12,747 bases of DNA, taken from CAYIBZ01 sp964361795 (GTDB taxonomy: Bacteria; Patescibacteriota; Minisyncoccia; UBA6257; WO2-44-18). Shown here piece by piece: positions 5,269 through 12,747 of the stretch. Below the pieces are notes generated by a model. The model saw nothing but the letters and a program-made list of their open reading frames with translations, ran no database searches and was not told the origin of the DNA. The DNA lies in assembly GCA_964361795.1 (NCBI GenBank), contig CAYIBZ010000017.1:1-12747 (forward strand), given 5' to 3'. The position numbers and the translations under genes are program-made. How positions within the stretch are numbered: position 1 is the stretch's first letter; every line of letters starts with the position of its first letter.

Positions 5269-6606
5269 ATGGATTCTGTTAATAGAATTAATCAAATAAC
5301 CCTCCTTTTGGGAGATGTTTTGATTTTATATGTGTCTTTGTTGCTGACTTTATTCATAAGATACGGCGGAATTTCCGGAAAAATCTTAAGCAGTCATTTA
5401 ATACCGTTTACTTTCGTCTTTATGGTCTGGCTGATTATTTGGTACATCACCGGTCTATACGATCTAAGAATTCTGAAGAATGACATTAATTTCGCGAAGA
5501 AAATTATTAGCGCGATTTTGGTCAACGGCCTCCTGGCCATCGTTATCTTCTACTTTTTCATACCGGCATTTGTAATCACTCCCAGAGCCAACCTTTTTAT
5601 TTTTATATTAATCTTCGGATTGGGCGCTTATATTTGGCGAACTTATTATAATACAATCTTAAGCGCCGAACCGCCGAAAAATAAAATTTTGCTTATTGGC
5701 TACAATCAAGTCGCGGAAGAGCTGGCAAAACATTTGCAAGATAATCCTCAATTGGGGTTTGAAATTAAATTTTGGATGAAGGAGGGCCTTCAAGATAAGG
5801 AGTTCAAGCATCTCGCGCAAATTATCACAGAAAATAAAATCAATATCATTACTGTTCCGGCTCATGTTAAAAAAAGCTCTAAATCAGCCAAATTAATCTA
5901 TAAAAATCTTGCTTTAGGAATTGATATTTGGGATCTTTCCCGCCTTTACGAATTAATTTTCAAAAAAATACCGTTAGCCGAACTGGAAGAAGTCTGGTTT
6001 TTGGAAAACCTTTCTAAAACTAATGAGTTATATGAACTTTTCAATCGCGCGCTGGGAATCGCTTTGGCGGGAATCTTGCTGATACTGTTATCGCCAATAA
6101 TCCTTATAATTGCTTTTCTAGTAGCCGTTTCTTCAAGGGGGCCGGTTATATTCCAACAAGAGCGTCTTGGAAAAAATGGCTCTCCGTTTACGATTTATAA
6201 ATTCCGCACGATGCGCGCCGACGCCGAAAAAGACGGGCCAAAGTGGGCTAGCGTTGATGATAATCGCAGTACTGCGATCGGAAAAATCCTGCGAAAAACC
6301 CATCTTGATGAGCTTCCCCAGCTGATCAATATACTTCAAGGAGACTTGTCTTTTGTTGGGCCTCGCCCAGAAAGACCGGAATTTGTGGAACAATTAAAAA
6401 AGGAGGTTCCATTTTACGAATTGAGGCTGCTGGTAAAACCGGGCATCACCGGCTGGGCGCAAATTAACTATAAATACGGAGCTTCTATTGAAGAAACTTA
6501 TGAAAAAATCCAATATGATTTATATTATCTTAAAAACAAATCTTTGCTTTTTGACTTCTTAATCTTGCTACGAACCGTAAAGTATTTCTTTACAACGATT
6601 AAATAA
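5269..6606 (+). CDS. Polyisoprenyl-phosphate hexose-1-phosphate transferase (WbaP/WcaJ-like)
   Basis: The protein has 445 residues, the usual length for the long form of this family. It transfers a sugar-1-phosphate from a nucleotide sugar to undecaprenyl phosphate on the inner face of the membrane, the first step of glycan building. Seen: four membrane segments (about 8-31, 44-64, 77-97, 105-126); a soluble Rossmann-like CoA_binding_3 region (about 137-240, NKILLIGYNQVAEELAKHL); a hydrophobic helix at 261-287 before the catalytic domain; and the conserved motifs GPVIFQQERLGKNG, KFRTM (311-315), the catalytic Asp-Glu in LDELPQLIN (D347, E348) and GPRPE (364-368). All key residues are present. 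The sugar cannot be told from sequence. It is followed after 20 bp by the flippase gene, likely in one operon. Confidence 0.93.
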   Translation: MDSVNRINQITLLLGDVLILYVSLLLTLFIRYGGISGKILSSHLIPFTFVFMVWLIIWYITGLYDLRILKNDINFAKKIISAILVNGLLAIVIFYFFIPAFVITPRANLFIFILIFGLGAYIWRTYYNTILSAEPPKNKILLIGYNQVAEELAKHLQDNPQLGFEIKFWMKEGLQDKEFKHLAQIITENKINIITVPAHVKKSSKSAKLIYKNLALGIDIWDLSRLYELIFKKIPLAELEEVWFLENLSKTNELYELFNRALGIALAGILLILLSPIILIIAFLVAVSSRGPVIFQQERLGKNGSPFTIYKFRTMRADAEKDGPKWASVDDNRSTAIGKILRKTHLDELPQLINILQGDLSFVGPRPERPEFVEQLKKEVPFYELRLLVKPGITGWAQINYKYGASIEETYEKIQYDLYYLKNKSLLFDFLILLRTVKYFFTTIK

Positions 6607-6626
6607 CAAAACTGCGGAATTTTTAA

Positions 6627-7946
6627 ATGTTTAAATATTTAAATATTTTTCGGGGTTTGCTTTTCAGCAACACTGGTGTTACCCAAACAATCGCCAAAAA
6701 TACTTTCTGGCTGTTTTTCGGCCAGATTGCCAGCCGCTTATTAAGAGCGGCAATTGTTATCTACGCCGCTAGAATTTTGGGCGCGGCCAGCTGGGGCGCG
6801 TTTTCCTACGCTCTTGGCATCGCCACTTTTCTCACCACTTTTTCGGACATCGGCATCAACGCTTTAATTACTAAAGAATCGTCGCGAAATCCCCAATTGA
6901 AAGACCAATATCTGTCTACGGCGTTTTTTATAAAAATTGGATTGGTGATTATTTTAGTAGTTGGATTGATAATCTATTTCCCGAAACTAGTAAAGATAGA
7001 AGAGGCGGCCGCGATTATGCCGATCTTAATCTTCGTTTTTGCTTTTGACACTTTGCGCGATCTCGGATCTGCCATCAGCCGAGCTTTGGAAAAAATGCAG
7101 ATAGAGGCGGGAGTGCAAATTTTCACCAATTTAGCCATAGTCGTGCTGGGGTTTATTCTTTTAAAATTCAGCAAAACCAGCGAAGCGCTTTCGTTTGCTT
7201 ACGCCGTTGGAAGCGGACTAGGATTAGTCGCCATTTTTTACATCCTGCGCCATCACTTTAGAAATTTACTAAAACACTTTAATTGGCGATTGATTAAGCA
7301 GATTATTTTAACCGCCTGGCCGTTTGGATTGATGGGCTTAATGGGCGTCATCATGCTCAACACCGACATTATAATGCTCGGCTGGATGAGAAGCAGTGAA
7401 GAAGTTGGCTATTATTCCGCCGCCCAAAAAGTCATCCAACTGCTTTATGTTTTACCCGCGCTTATCGCTACCAGCATATTCCCCATCATGGCCAGGATGG
7501 CGAAACTCAACGCTATTTTTGTTAAAACAATGTTAGAAAAAACAACGGCCTTTGTGATACTAGTTTCAATACCCGTAACCGTCATTGGCATATTATTCGC
7601 CGGTCCAATTATTAATTTACTTTTCGGATCGGCTTACGCCCAATCAATTTTAACTTTTCAGATCCTCATGGCTACAATCTTGATCATCTATCCTTCAACT
7701 TTGATTGGTAATGCGATTTTCGCCTATGATCAGCAAAAAAGTTTTATTCTTTATGTTTTGGTAGCCGCTTTTGGCAATGTAGGTTTTAACTTGCTTTTAA
7801 TTCCACGGTTTGGAATAGAGGGGGCGGCGATTTCAACAATTTTAGTGCAATTAATAACGAATTCTTTAATTTGGTTAAAGATGAAAAGAATAAACAACTT
7901 ATCTATTTTGCCGCAAATCAAAAAAATCTTAAAAAATCAACTCTAA
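6627..7946 (+). CDS. Wzx-type lipid-linked oligosaccharide flippase (MOP superfamily)
   Basis: The protein has 439 residues and is hydrophobic throughout, with about 12-14 membrane segments. It belongs to the polysaccharide-export branch of the MATE/MOP superfamily: the N-terminal QTIAKNTFWLFFGQIASRLL and ARILGAASWGAFSYALGIA are typical of the family, as is DIIMLGWMRSSEEVGYYSAAQKV in the middle. It would flip undecaprenyl-linked glycan across the membrane. ATG 6627 is chosen; GGAA lies about 10 nt before it, a weak ribosome binding site. The stop is only 3 bp from the stop of the convergent minus-strand gene. It partners with the transferase upstream and the Wzy/ligase-like protein opposite. 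Confidence 0.92.
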   Translation: MFKYLNIFRGLLFSNTGVTQTIAKNTFWLFFGQIASRLLRAAIVIYAARILGAASWGAFSYALGIATFLTTFSDIGINALITKESSRNPQLKDQYLSTAFFIKIGLVIILVVGLIIYFPKLVKIEEAAAIMPILIFVFAFDTLRDLGSAISRALEKMQIEAGVQIFTNLAIVVLGFILLKFSKTSEALSFAYAVGSGLGLVAIFYILRHHFRNLLKHFNWRLIKQIILTAWPFGLMGLMGVIMLNTDIIMLGWMRSSEEVGYYSAAQKVIQLLYVLPALIATSIFPIMARMAKLNAIFVKTMLEKTTAFVILVSIPVTVIGILFAGPIINLLFGSAYAQSILTFQILMATILIIYPSTLIGNAIFAYDQQKSFILYVLVAAFGNVGFNLLLIPRFGIEGAAISTILVQLITNSLIWLKMKRINNLSILPQIKKILKNQL

Positions 7947-7968
7947 TTCCTAATCAAACTTTTTTAAC
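7928..7968. terminator. Possible bidirectional AT hairpin between the convergent operons
   Basis: TTAAAAAA (about 7929-7936) and TTTTTTAA (about 7961-7968) could pair across a 24-nt loop and would give U-runs on both strands. The stem is all A-T and overlaps both coding ends, so its strength is doubtful. No better terminator is seen in the 3-bp gap. Confidence 0.25.
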
Positions 7969-10118
7969 AAGTTTTGATAGGAATCCAAACCTACTCCATA
8001 TTTTGCAACCTCAGGCTCTAAAGCCAAAATACGATTGTAAATAGACCGCGCCCCTTCTCTGTTTTCAATTCTCAAATAAGCGTCGCCTATTTTTGATAAA
8101 TCAACGATATAATCCCAAAGAGAATGGTCTGGATGATTTTTATCAAATTTCAATTTCCGGACTTCATCTAAATTTTTGATTGACTGCCTTACAACATTTT
8201 CTTGCCCGCTGTAAATGCCAACGGTTGCTAAATTGATATGGGCGTCTCGATAGGTAAATTCAAGCTCCACCGCTTCTTCCAAAAGTTCAATTGCTTTGTT
8301 TAATTCTGCGGTTTTCAAATAATTGTCGGCCACTACGAATAAAATCTGCTGTTTTTTAGGGCTCAAGCTTAGCGCGATTTTTAGATGATCGCGTGCTTTA
8401 AAAATAAAATTCGGACTAAATCTGCTGGCTTCCTGATATAAGGCGGCTATCATCAAATGCAAACGAATTGCGCCAGGGAATTTTTTCAAATAATTCTCCA
8501 TTTGCGTGATAGAATACTGCAAAAATGGCGCTTTTAAATTATCAGCGATGGATTCTTGGCTAATCAATAAATCCGCCACGCGAGCCAATTGTTCCAAAAC
8601 TTCGTTATCCGCAAAAGTATTCAGTTCAATAGTCGTCTTAAATCTTTTCAAGGTTTTCTCAACTGGGTCAACACTGCTAGCGGTGCTTTGCAGTCCTTCA
8701 ATGATTCCTTTGGCCGCCAAGGAAGGTTTGTAATTTACGAAATAAATTATTGGCAACATAATCAGTGACGCCGCCAGCAAACCAGCCAAAGAACGGGAGG
8801 CGCTTTTTTCCTGAATCACTGTATTCGGCGCAACGGACACGGATTGATCTTGTTGAACTAAACTGTGCGCGTAGCCCAATAGAGCAAAAAACAAAATGTA
8901 AGTATTAAAATTATCAAAAACAAAAATATTCTGCAAAAAATAAGCCACGGGGGCCACAATTAAAACAATGTTTTCGTTTGTCGGCGCTAATTTACGAACC
9001 GCTATTTTTCTAATGCCCCAAAACAACGCGGCAAAAATTCCTAAATACGACGCCAAACCTAATATCCCGCCGTTAATCAGCCATTCAAAAATTATATTAT
9101 GCGGCCTGTCAAACCATGGCTCTTGATCATACATTCGCGGATCGTAATATTTAGAAAAAGCGTACAAAAAATTTTCCTGCCCCCAACCCAAGACCGGATT
9201 TTCTTTGAAAGCCCGCAGAGCCATGTTCCAAATAATGAATCGGGCCTTGATAGTTTTTTCCCCTAGAGAAATTGACGCAAACCTTGATAAGACTTCGCTA
9301 TTCTGAACAAACTTGGTATCTTTCAAAGTCCAAAAAATCAGCGGCAAAGCAAAAATCAAAACTAGCGAAAAAATTGCCAACTTTTTATATTTTCCGGAAA
9401 ACATTAAATACAAAACCAAAAATAAAGGAGTAGAAATAATTAAAGAAAGGGTCGCGCCTCTGCTCGCGGTAAAAAACAAAACGAAAAAGAAAAACGCCGC
9501 CGCCGCTCCATAAAACCAGCGCCATCCGGATTTTACGGCGTTGAACAATAAAATTAACGTTATGGCGATAACCAATGTCAAATAAATAGCTAAATAAGTA
9601 GGATTGCCGATCGTTCCGTCAATGCGAACATCTCCGCCTTGAATGGCTTCTTTTAAGCCAAGAACCTGAAGAACGCCATATCCTCCAACTAAAATTCCCG
9701 CCAATAAAACAGCGTTAAAAAATGCCAGCCATTCTTTCTTGGTCCGAAAAACTGTTATCAAAATCAAAAAATAAGCAGCAAGATGAAGAATCATTAAGTA
9801 ACCTTCCATGCGCTCTAATCTAGACCAAAAACTATGATACGGATCAACGCCAAAGAAATTTGCCAAGCCAATGACGCCCGCAAAAACCAAAATAGCAATT
9901 ACTATTGGACTAAAACGCGGGCGATATTCTTTATTTAAAATTATCAACCCGATCCACAACGCTAGCGCAATTTCTACTAATATCCTAAAAGCAAAATTTC
10001 TTGCCGTAATGTATGGAAAAAACATTGACTTAGCAATCCAAAAAGAAAGAAATGGGATTACAAAAATTAGGGCTTTCATGCCCCAAATATAATAATTATT
10101 TAAATTCCTAACATTCAT
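7950..10118 (-). CDS. Wzy/O-antigen ligase/PglL-like membrane protein with C-terminal TPR domain
   Basis: The protein has 722 residues. The first 460 or so hold about 12 membrane segments. The Wzy_C-type core includes TASRGA (217-222), ENPVLGWGQENF (306-317) and the large-loop motif DRPHNIIFEWLINGGILGL (337-355), whose His is conserved in ligases and O-oligosaccharyltransferases. After the last membrane segment (about 445-460) comes a long region, probably extracellular, with tetratricopeptide-like helices (about 546-702, including HLKIALSLSPKKQQILFVVADNYL and AIELLEEAVELE). The family either polymerises repeat units or transfers lipid-linked glycan to an acceptor lipid or protein; sequence alone does not decide. 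The start codon overlaps the stop of the dehydrogenase gene as ATGA, so the two are co-translated. Members with TPR tails are common in monoderm and CPR-type genomes. Confidence 0.9.
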   Translation of the reverse strand: MNVRNLNNYYIWGMKALIFVIPFLSFWIAKSMFFPYITARNFAFRILVEIALALWIGLIILNKEYRPRFSPIVIAILVFAGVIGLANFFGVDPYHSFWSRLERMEGYLMILHLAAYFLILITVFRTKKEWLAFFNAVLLAGILVGGYGVLQVLGLKEAIQGGDVRIDGTIGNPTYLAIYLTLVIAITLILLFNAVKSGWRWFYGAAAAFFFFVLFFTASRGATLSLIISTPLFLVLYLMFSGKYKKLAIFSLVLIFALPLIFWTLKDTKFVQNSEVLSRFASISLGEKTIKARFIIWNMALRAFKENPVLGWGQENFLYAFSKYYDPRMYDQEPWFDRPHNIIFEWLINGGILGLASYLGIFAALFWGIRKIAVRKLAPTNENIVLIVAPVAYFLQNIFVFDNFNTYILFFALLGYAHSLVQQDQSVSVAPNTVIQEKSASRSLAGLLAASLIMLPIIYFVNYKPSLAAKGIIEGLQSTASSVDPVEKTLKRFKTTIELNTFADNEVLEQLARVADLLISQESIADNLKAPFLQYSITQMENYLKKFPGAIRLHLMIAALYQEASRFSPNFIFKARDHLKIALSLSPKKQQILFVVADNYLKTAELNKAIELLEEAVELEFTYRDAHINLATVGIYSGQENVVRQSIKNLDEVRKLKFDKNHPDHSLWDYIVDLSKIGDAYLRIENREGARSIYNRILALEPEVAKYGVGLDSYQNLLKKFD

Positions 10119-11023
10119 CGTTTTGCTTTTTTCTTCTTGCCAATAATTTTTAATTCGCTAATGTGCCTGCTAACATCATCGTAGGTTAGTCCTTGTTCGG
10201 CCAGTAAATCTTCGTTAAATTTCCAAGCTCCCAGCAAAAGATTGTAAACGCCATGGATTCCCTGTTCTTTTGCGAAGCTCATGAAAGCAGATAAATCTTT
10301 TGGGAAACAATAGCCCCCAAAACCGCGATAGCCGCCATGATTAACATCAAGGTGAGAATCGCCAATGCGGTGATCCGCGGACATACCCATCCTCACATTT
10401 TCATAATCCGCGTTCATTTTCTCCGAAACTTTTGCTAAAGCGTTAGCCCAATTAACTTTTTGGGCAAAATAAACATTGCCGGCGTATTTAATAATTTCGG
10501 CTTCGGTGGCGGTAATCCGCACTTGATTATAAGTGCCAATGCCCCAGGGAGACATAAATGGCGCTTTTGGCAAAAGAGATAAAACCAAATGAGCGGCATC
10601 CAAACTTTTTGTCGTAAATCCGACAATCTGGCGATCGGGGCGCAACATATCGTGCCAAGCGGTCTTTTCGCTTAAAAATTCCGGATTGAATAAAAATTTA
10701 TGATTGGGATATTTTTTTTGCAATGATTCGGTTGTGCCCGGCGTAACCGTGGATTTTATAACCACAATTTTTTGCCCCTTAATTTTCCCAACCGCGTCCG
10801 CCACGATTGAGACATCGCAAGAACCATTTTTAGGATTTCGCGGCGTTGGCAAGCTGACAAAAATAATTTCCGCTTTATTAATGTCGCCAATACATTTCTT
10901 TTTATCAATATCAAAAAGCATTAAATCTTTTCCCGACTTATAGCCTTTCAATTCTTCAAAATACTTTTTCAATTGGGATCCTACCCACCCCACGCCTACA
11001 ATCCCTATTTTAGGAGTCTGCAT
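10115..11023 (-). CDS. Short UDP-glucose/GDP-mannose dehydrogenase-family protein lacking the C-terminal domain
   Basis: The protein has 302 residues from ATG 11023; a TTG seven codons upstream is possible but less likely. The family oxidises the C6 alcohol of a nucleotide sugar to a carboxylate using two NAD+. Seen: Rossmann G10-x-G12-x2-G15 (GVGWVG); STVTPGTTE; the substrate segment FNPEFLSE (112-119); TEAEIIKYAGNVYFAQKVNWANALA, the central helix; and GFGGYCFPKD with the catalytic Cys (C239) and Lys (K242). Usual members have 390-450 residues, with a C-terminal UDP-binding Rossmann domain. Here the chain ends about 55 residues after the catalytic Cys, in a basic KKKKAKR tail. The reading frame is not broken, and the ATGA overlap with the next gene argues that this is the natural end. 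It may still be active, have altered substrate binding, or act otherwise. Confidence 0.85.
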   Translation of the reverse strand: MQTPKIGIVGVGWVGSQLKKYFEELKGYKSGKDLMLFDIDKKKCIGDINKAEIIFVSLPTPRNPKNGSCDVSIVADAVGKIKGQKIVVIKSTVTPGTTESLQKKYPNHKFLFNPEFLSEKTAWHDMLRPDRQIVGFTTKSLDAAHLVLSLLPKAPFMSPWGIGTYNQVRITATEAEIIKYAGNVYFAQKVNWANALAKVSEKMNADYENVRMGMSADHRIGDSHLDVNHGGYRGFGGYCFPKDLSAFMSFAKEQGIHGVYNLLLGAWKFNEDLLAEQGLTYDDVSRHISELKIIGKKKKAKR

Positions 11024-11056
11024 AATGAATTTACAGTATATCAATAAATCTTAAAA

Positions 11057-12190
11057 TTAGATAGCTAAAATATCTGGCGTAATTGGGTCATATTTTTTTA
11101 GACTCGCCACAATCCGCTTGCCAATAACTTCCTCATATTTCTCTGATGGTAAACCACCAGCATATTGCTGTGGACGCATCGCGTAAATCATTTCCGGACG
11201 TAAAATCGTACCAGCAGAAATATCCTGACCCGCCATCAGCGCTTTTCTAAATAGAGGTCGAAATACTTTTTCGTCCTCTTGTAACTTTTTTTCTTTCTTG
11301 CCTAAAATCATCTTAAAATTCGGATGGCTAAGCCATTTTTCTTTTTCTCTCGGATCGGCTTCCACTTTACGAACTGCAGTAACAAATTCCCGCAGTTCTT
11401 TCGGGGTGGAAGAAACCTTGTGATCCGGACCCCACAAATCGCGACGCAAAGTAAAATGCTTCTCAACCATTTTCGCCCCTAAGGCAACAGCAATCACTGA
11501 TGGTTCATAACCAATGGAATTTTCGGAAAAACCAATAGGAATATCTGGCCATTTTTCTTGATAAAACAACATGGTTCCAAGATTGGCTTCCTTCGGCAAA
11601 CCAGGATATTTAGAAAGACAATGCATTAGCGCCACTCGCTTATTATTGGAACGTAAAAATCTTAAACCTTTTTCTACCTCGTCAACGGTACTCATACCAG
11701 AAGACATAATAATCGGCAAATCGGTGTTGCGCATATAGTCCATGGCTGTAAAATCCAGTATATCGCCAGAACCAATCTTCCAAATCGGCATGCCTATCTT
11801 GGCTAACTTAAAAGCGGCAGCTCGACTCATCGGGGTAGAGAAAAAAGCAATGTTAATTTTCTCGCAATACTTCTTAAGCGGCTTCCAAAATTCTTTTATA
11901 GGCGTTGCCATTTCATTACGAGTAATCCAGGCTCGTCTGCCACTTTTCCAGTTAGGAAAATGGGGTGAATCAACATGAATATTCAAAATCTCGTCTTCGG
12001 CCACATGAGTCTGGAATTTAATCGCATCGGCGCCAGCTTCTTTCGCCAGTCGCGCCAGTTCCATCGCGTTTTTTAAATAAACCTTGACTGACTGTTCTTT
12101 TTCCGTATGAATAAAATTCTTACCGGCTTCGGCTATAACAAAGACACCGTTTTGTATCTTGTTCCAAATAGCTTCGGTAGTATAGTTCAT
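11057..12190 (-). CDS. neuB: NeuB-family sialic/nonulosonic acid synthase with C-terminal SAF domain
   Basis: The protein has 377 residues from ATG 12190. A GTG at 12229 would add 13 residues that do not resemble the family. NeuB enzymes condense phosphoenolpyruvate with an N-acetyl amino sugar to make nonulosonic acids (sialic, legionaminic or pseudaminic). Seen: an N-terminal TIM barrel with FVIAEAGKN (20-23 AEAG), DAIKFQTH, FFSTP, KIGSGD (138-143), MSSGMS, HCLSKYPG and EKHFTLRRDLWGPDHKVS (243-260); then a SAF/antifreeze-like domain (about 312-377, RKALMAGQDISAGTILRPEMI). Odd: the usual SDH(T), whose His binds Mn2+ in the meningococcal enzyme, reads SEN here (N224), while the second metal His (in EKHF) is kept. 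It is first in the operon, 33 bp before the dehydrogenase start. Confidence 0.88.
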   Translation of the reverse strand: MNYTTEAIWNKIQNGVFVIAEAGKNFIHTEKEQSVKVYLKNAMELARLAKEAGADAIKFQTHVAEDEILNIHVDSPHFPNWKSGRRAWITRNEMATPIKEFWKPLKKYCEKINIAFFSTPMSRAAAFKLAKIGMPIWKIGSGDILDFTAMDYMRNTDLPIIMSSGMSTVDEVEKGLRFLRSNNKRVALMHCLSKYPGLPKEANLGTMLFYQEKWPDIPIGFSENSIGYEPSVIAVALGAKMVEKHFTLRRDLWGPDHKVSSTPKELREFVTAVRKVEADPREKEKWLSHPNFKMILGKKEKKLQEDEKVFRPLFRKALMAGQDISAGTILRPEMIYAMRPQQYAGGLPSEKYEEVIGKRIVASLKKYDPITPDILAI

Positions 12191-12229
12191 ATAATTAATA
12201 AAACTGCTGGGATAATCTTGTAGTTTCAC

Positions 12230-12322
12230 CTAGAAATAAGATACAGACTAATTTTACCAACTACAAATAAATTCTCCTTATGAAAAAGAACTGGCTGACA
12301 AGCAACGTGACAGTGGCAAAAT
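12230..12322. other. Intergenic stretch between the repeat protein and the neuB-like gene
   Basis: On the minus strand AAGGAG occurs near 12276-12281, but no start codon opens a frame at proper spacing. No clear promoter or GC hairpin with U-run is seen. Transcription of the glycan operon may start here or upstream. Confidence 0.3.
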
Positions 12323-12747
12323 TTATCTAAAGATATTTACAATAAAATTCGTGAAACCTCTAAGCGTTGTTCTAAGCTCTGCAATAAAGTGGCGGCCGTA
12401 TTGGACGCTAATCGCGCAAGTCTGACTGCCAGAATTCCAGTAATGATTAGAGGGGCAGTTTGGATTAAACGACGTTGGAGTAGTTGAAGTGACACAAGCA
12501 GTGCCGTTCCAGGATTGGCCGGATGGACAAGTGGTGGTTGTTGATGTTGACGAAGTAGTAGCATCGTTTACGCATGACGATCCCTCCAAATGCTGTCCTG
12601 ATGGGCAAGTAGTTGGCGTAGTGGTAGTTGTAGTGGCATCATTTACGCATGATGACCCTTCTAAATGTTGGCCAGATGGACAAGTAGTCGTGGTTGTAGT
12701 CGTAGTCGTTACGCACGCGGATCCATTCCAATATTGTCCTGACGGGC
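12323..12747 (-). CDS. Thr-rich, Cys-paired repeat protein, C-terminal part (5' end outside window)
   Basis: An open frame runs from the right edge to TAA at 12323-12325, giving 140 residues of a longer protein. It is made of tandem units of about 24-26 residues: a CPSGQ-x-W/L-x-G-x2-CV module (Cys spaced C-x10-C) plus a Thr-rich linker such as TTTTTTPTT. Complete modules are C22-C33, C47-C58, C73-C84 and a diverged C97-x12-C110; a partial one ends at C11. Units two and three are almost identical in DNA too. After the last module comes a 30-residue tail (YGRHFIAELRTTLRGFTNFIVNIFR) without a clear membrane anchor. Paired Cys and Thr-rich linkers suggest an exported surface protein that may carry O-linked sugars. 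No family is named with confidence. No methionine start is needed, since the gene enters from outside. Confidence 0.7.
   Translation of the reverse strand, partial: PSGQYWNGSACVTTTTTTTTTCPSGQHLEGSSCVNDATTTTTTPTTCPSGQHLEGSSCVNDATTSSTSTTTTCPSGQSWNGTACVTSTTPTSFNPNCPSNHYWNSGSQTCAISVQYGRHFIAELRTTLRGFTNFIVNIFR
12416..12747 (-). repeat. Tandem repeats of about 72-78 bp encoding Cys/Thr modules
   Basis: Module starts (Cys codons) lie at 12682, 12607, 12529 and 12457 on the minus strand, spaced 75, 78 and 72 bp. The two middle-right units share long identical stretches (the part encoding EGSSCVNDAT), a sign of recent duplication. The array continues past the right edge. Confidence 0.85.

Noticed and set aside
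11024..11044. TTG start seven codons upstream for the dehydrogenase
   Set aside because: The ATG at 11023 is closer to the Rossmann motif as in the family; the extension is not conserved-looking and contains a TATACT hexamer.
12191..12229. GTG start for the NeuB-like protein
   Set aside because: The ATG at 12190 gives a family-like N-terminus; the extension of 13 residues shows no similarity and no good ribosome binding site precedes it.
12280..12330. Plus-strand mini-frame starting MKKNWLTSNV
   Set aside because: 16 codons, no ribosome binding site, no recognisable product.
12337..12564. Second minus-strand open frame overlapping the repeat protein
   Set aside because: It is a shifted reading of the Thr/Cys repeats; the regular C-x10-C modules are in the other frame, which is also open to the window edge.

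Overview
The window looks like a piece of a Candidate Phyla Radiation (Patescibacteria, probably Parcubacteria-like) genome. This is an inference. It rests on an AT-rich compact gene order, a 23S rRNA gene interrupted by several large non-coding insertions, a standalone 23S transcription unit, a small wHTH/Cas2-like PaaX-type protein, and a surface-polysaccharide cluster with an unusually short sugar dehydrogenase. No marker seen fixes the genus.

Left part (1-2280, minus strand): the 5' part of a 23S rRNA gene, running off the left edge at about helix 45 (near E. coli nt 1170). Conserved cores are intact, including the L11-binding GTPase-associated centre. The gene is expanded by hairpin-forming insertions at the helix 10, helix 16-18, helix 18/19, helix 25 and helix 45 positions. 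Helices 9/10, 25 and 45 are classic sites of intervening sequences (IVS) in other bacteria. An exact 32-bp repeat occurs in two of the insertions. A near-consensus promoter lies about 270 bp upstream of the mature 5' end, and two terminator-like hairpins sit between promoter and gene. No 16S or tRNA is linked on this side.

Middle (2281-5268): a PaaX/Cas2-like regulator gene on the plus strand, bracketed by two related 36-bp palindromes. It is followed by a minus-strand pair, a TraR/DksA-type zinc-finger regulator and a ComM/YifB AAA+ ATPase. The pair has a good promoter that predicts a nearly leaderless mRNA.

Right part (5269-12747): a surface glycan locus. The plus strand carries a polyisoprenyl-phosphate hexose-1-phosphate transferase, which starts the glycan on the lipid carrier, and a Wzx-type flippase. 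Convergent to these, on the minus strand, are a NeuB-family sugar-acid synthase, a short UDP-sugar dehydrogenase-like protein and a Wzy/O-antigen-ligase/PglL-like membrane protein with a TPR tail. Upstream of that operon is the 3' end of a Thr/Cys-repeat protein that looks extracellular. A plausible reading is synthesis of an acidic-sugar oligosaccharide on a lipid carrier, flipping across the membrane, then polymerisation or transfer to surface acceptors. The Thr-rich repeat protein is a candidate acceptor, by inference only.
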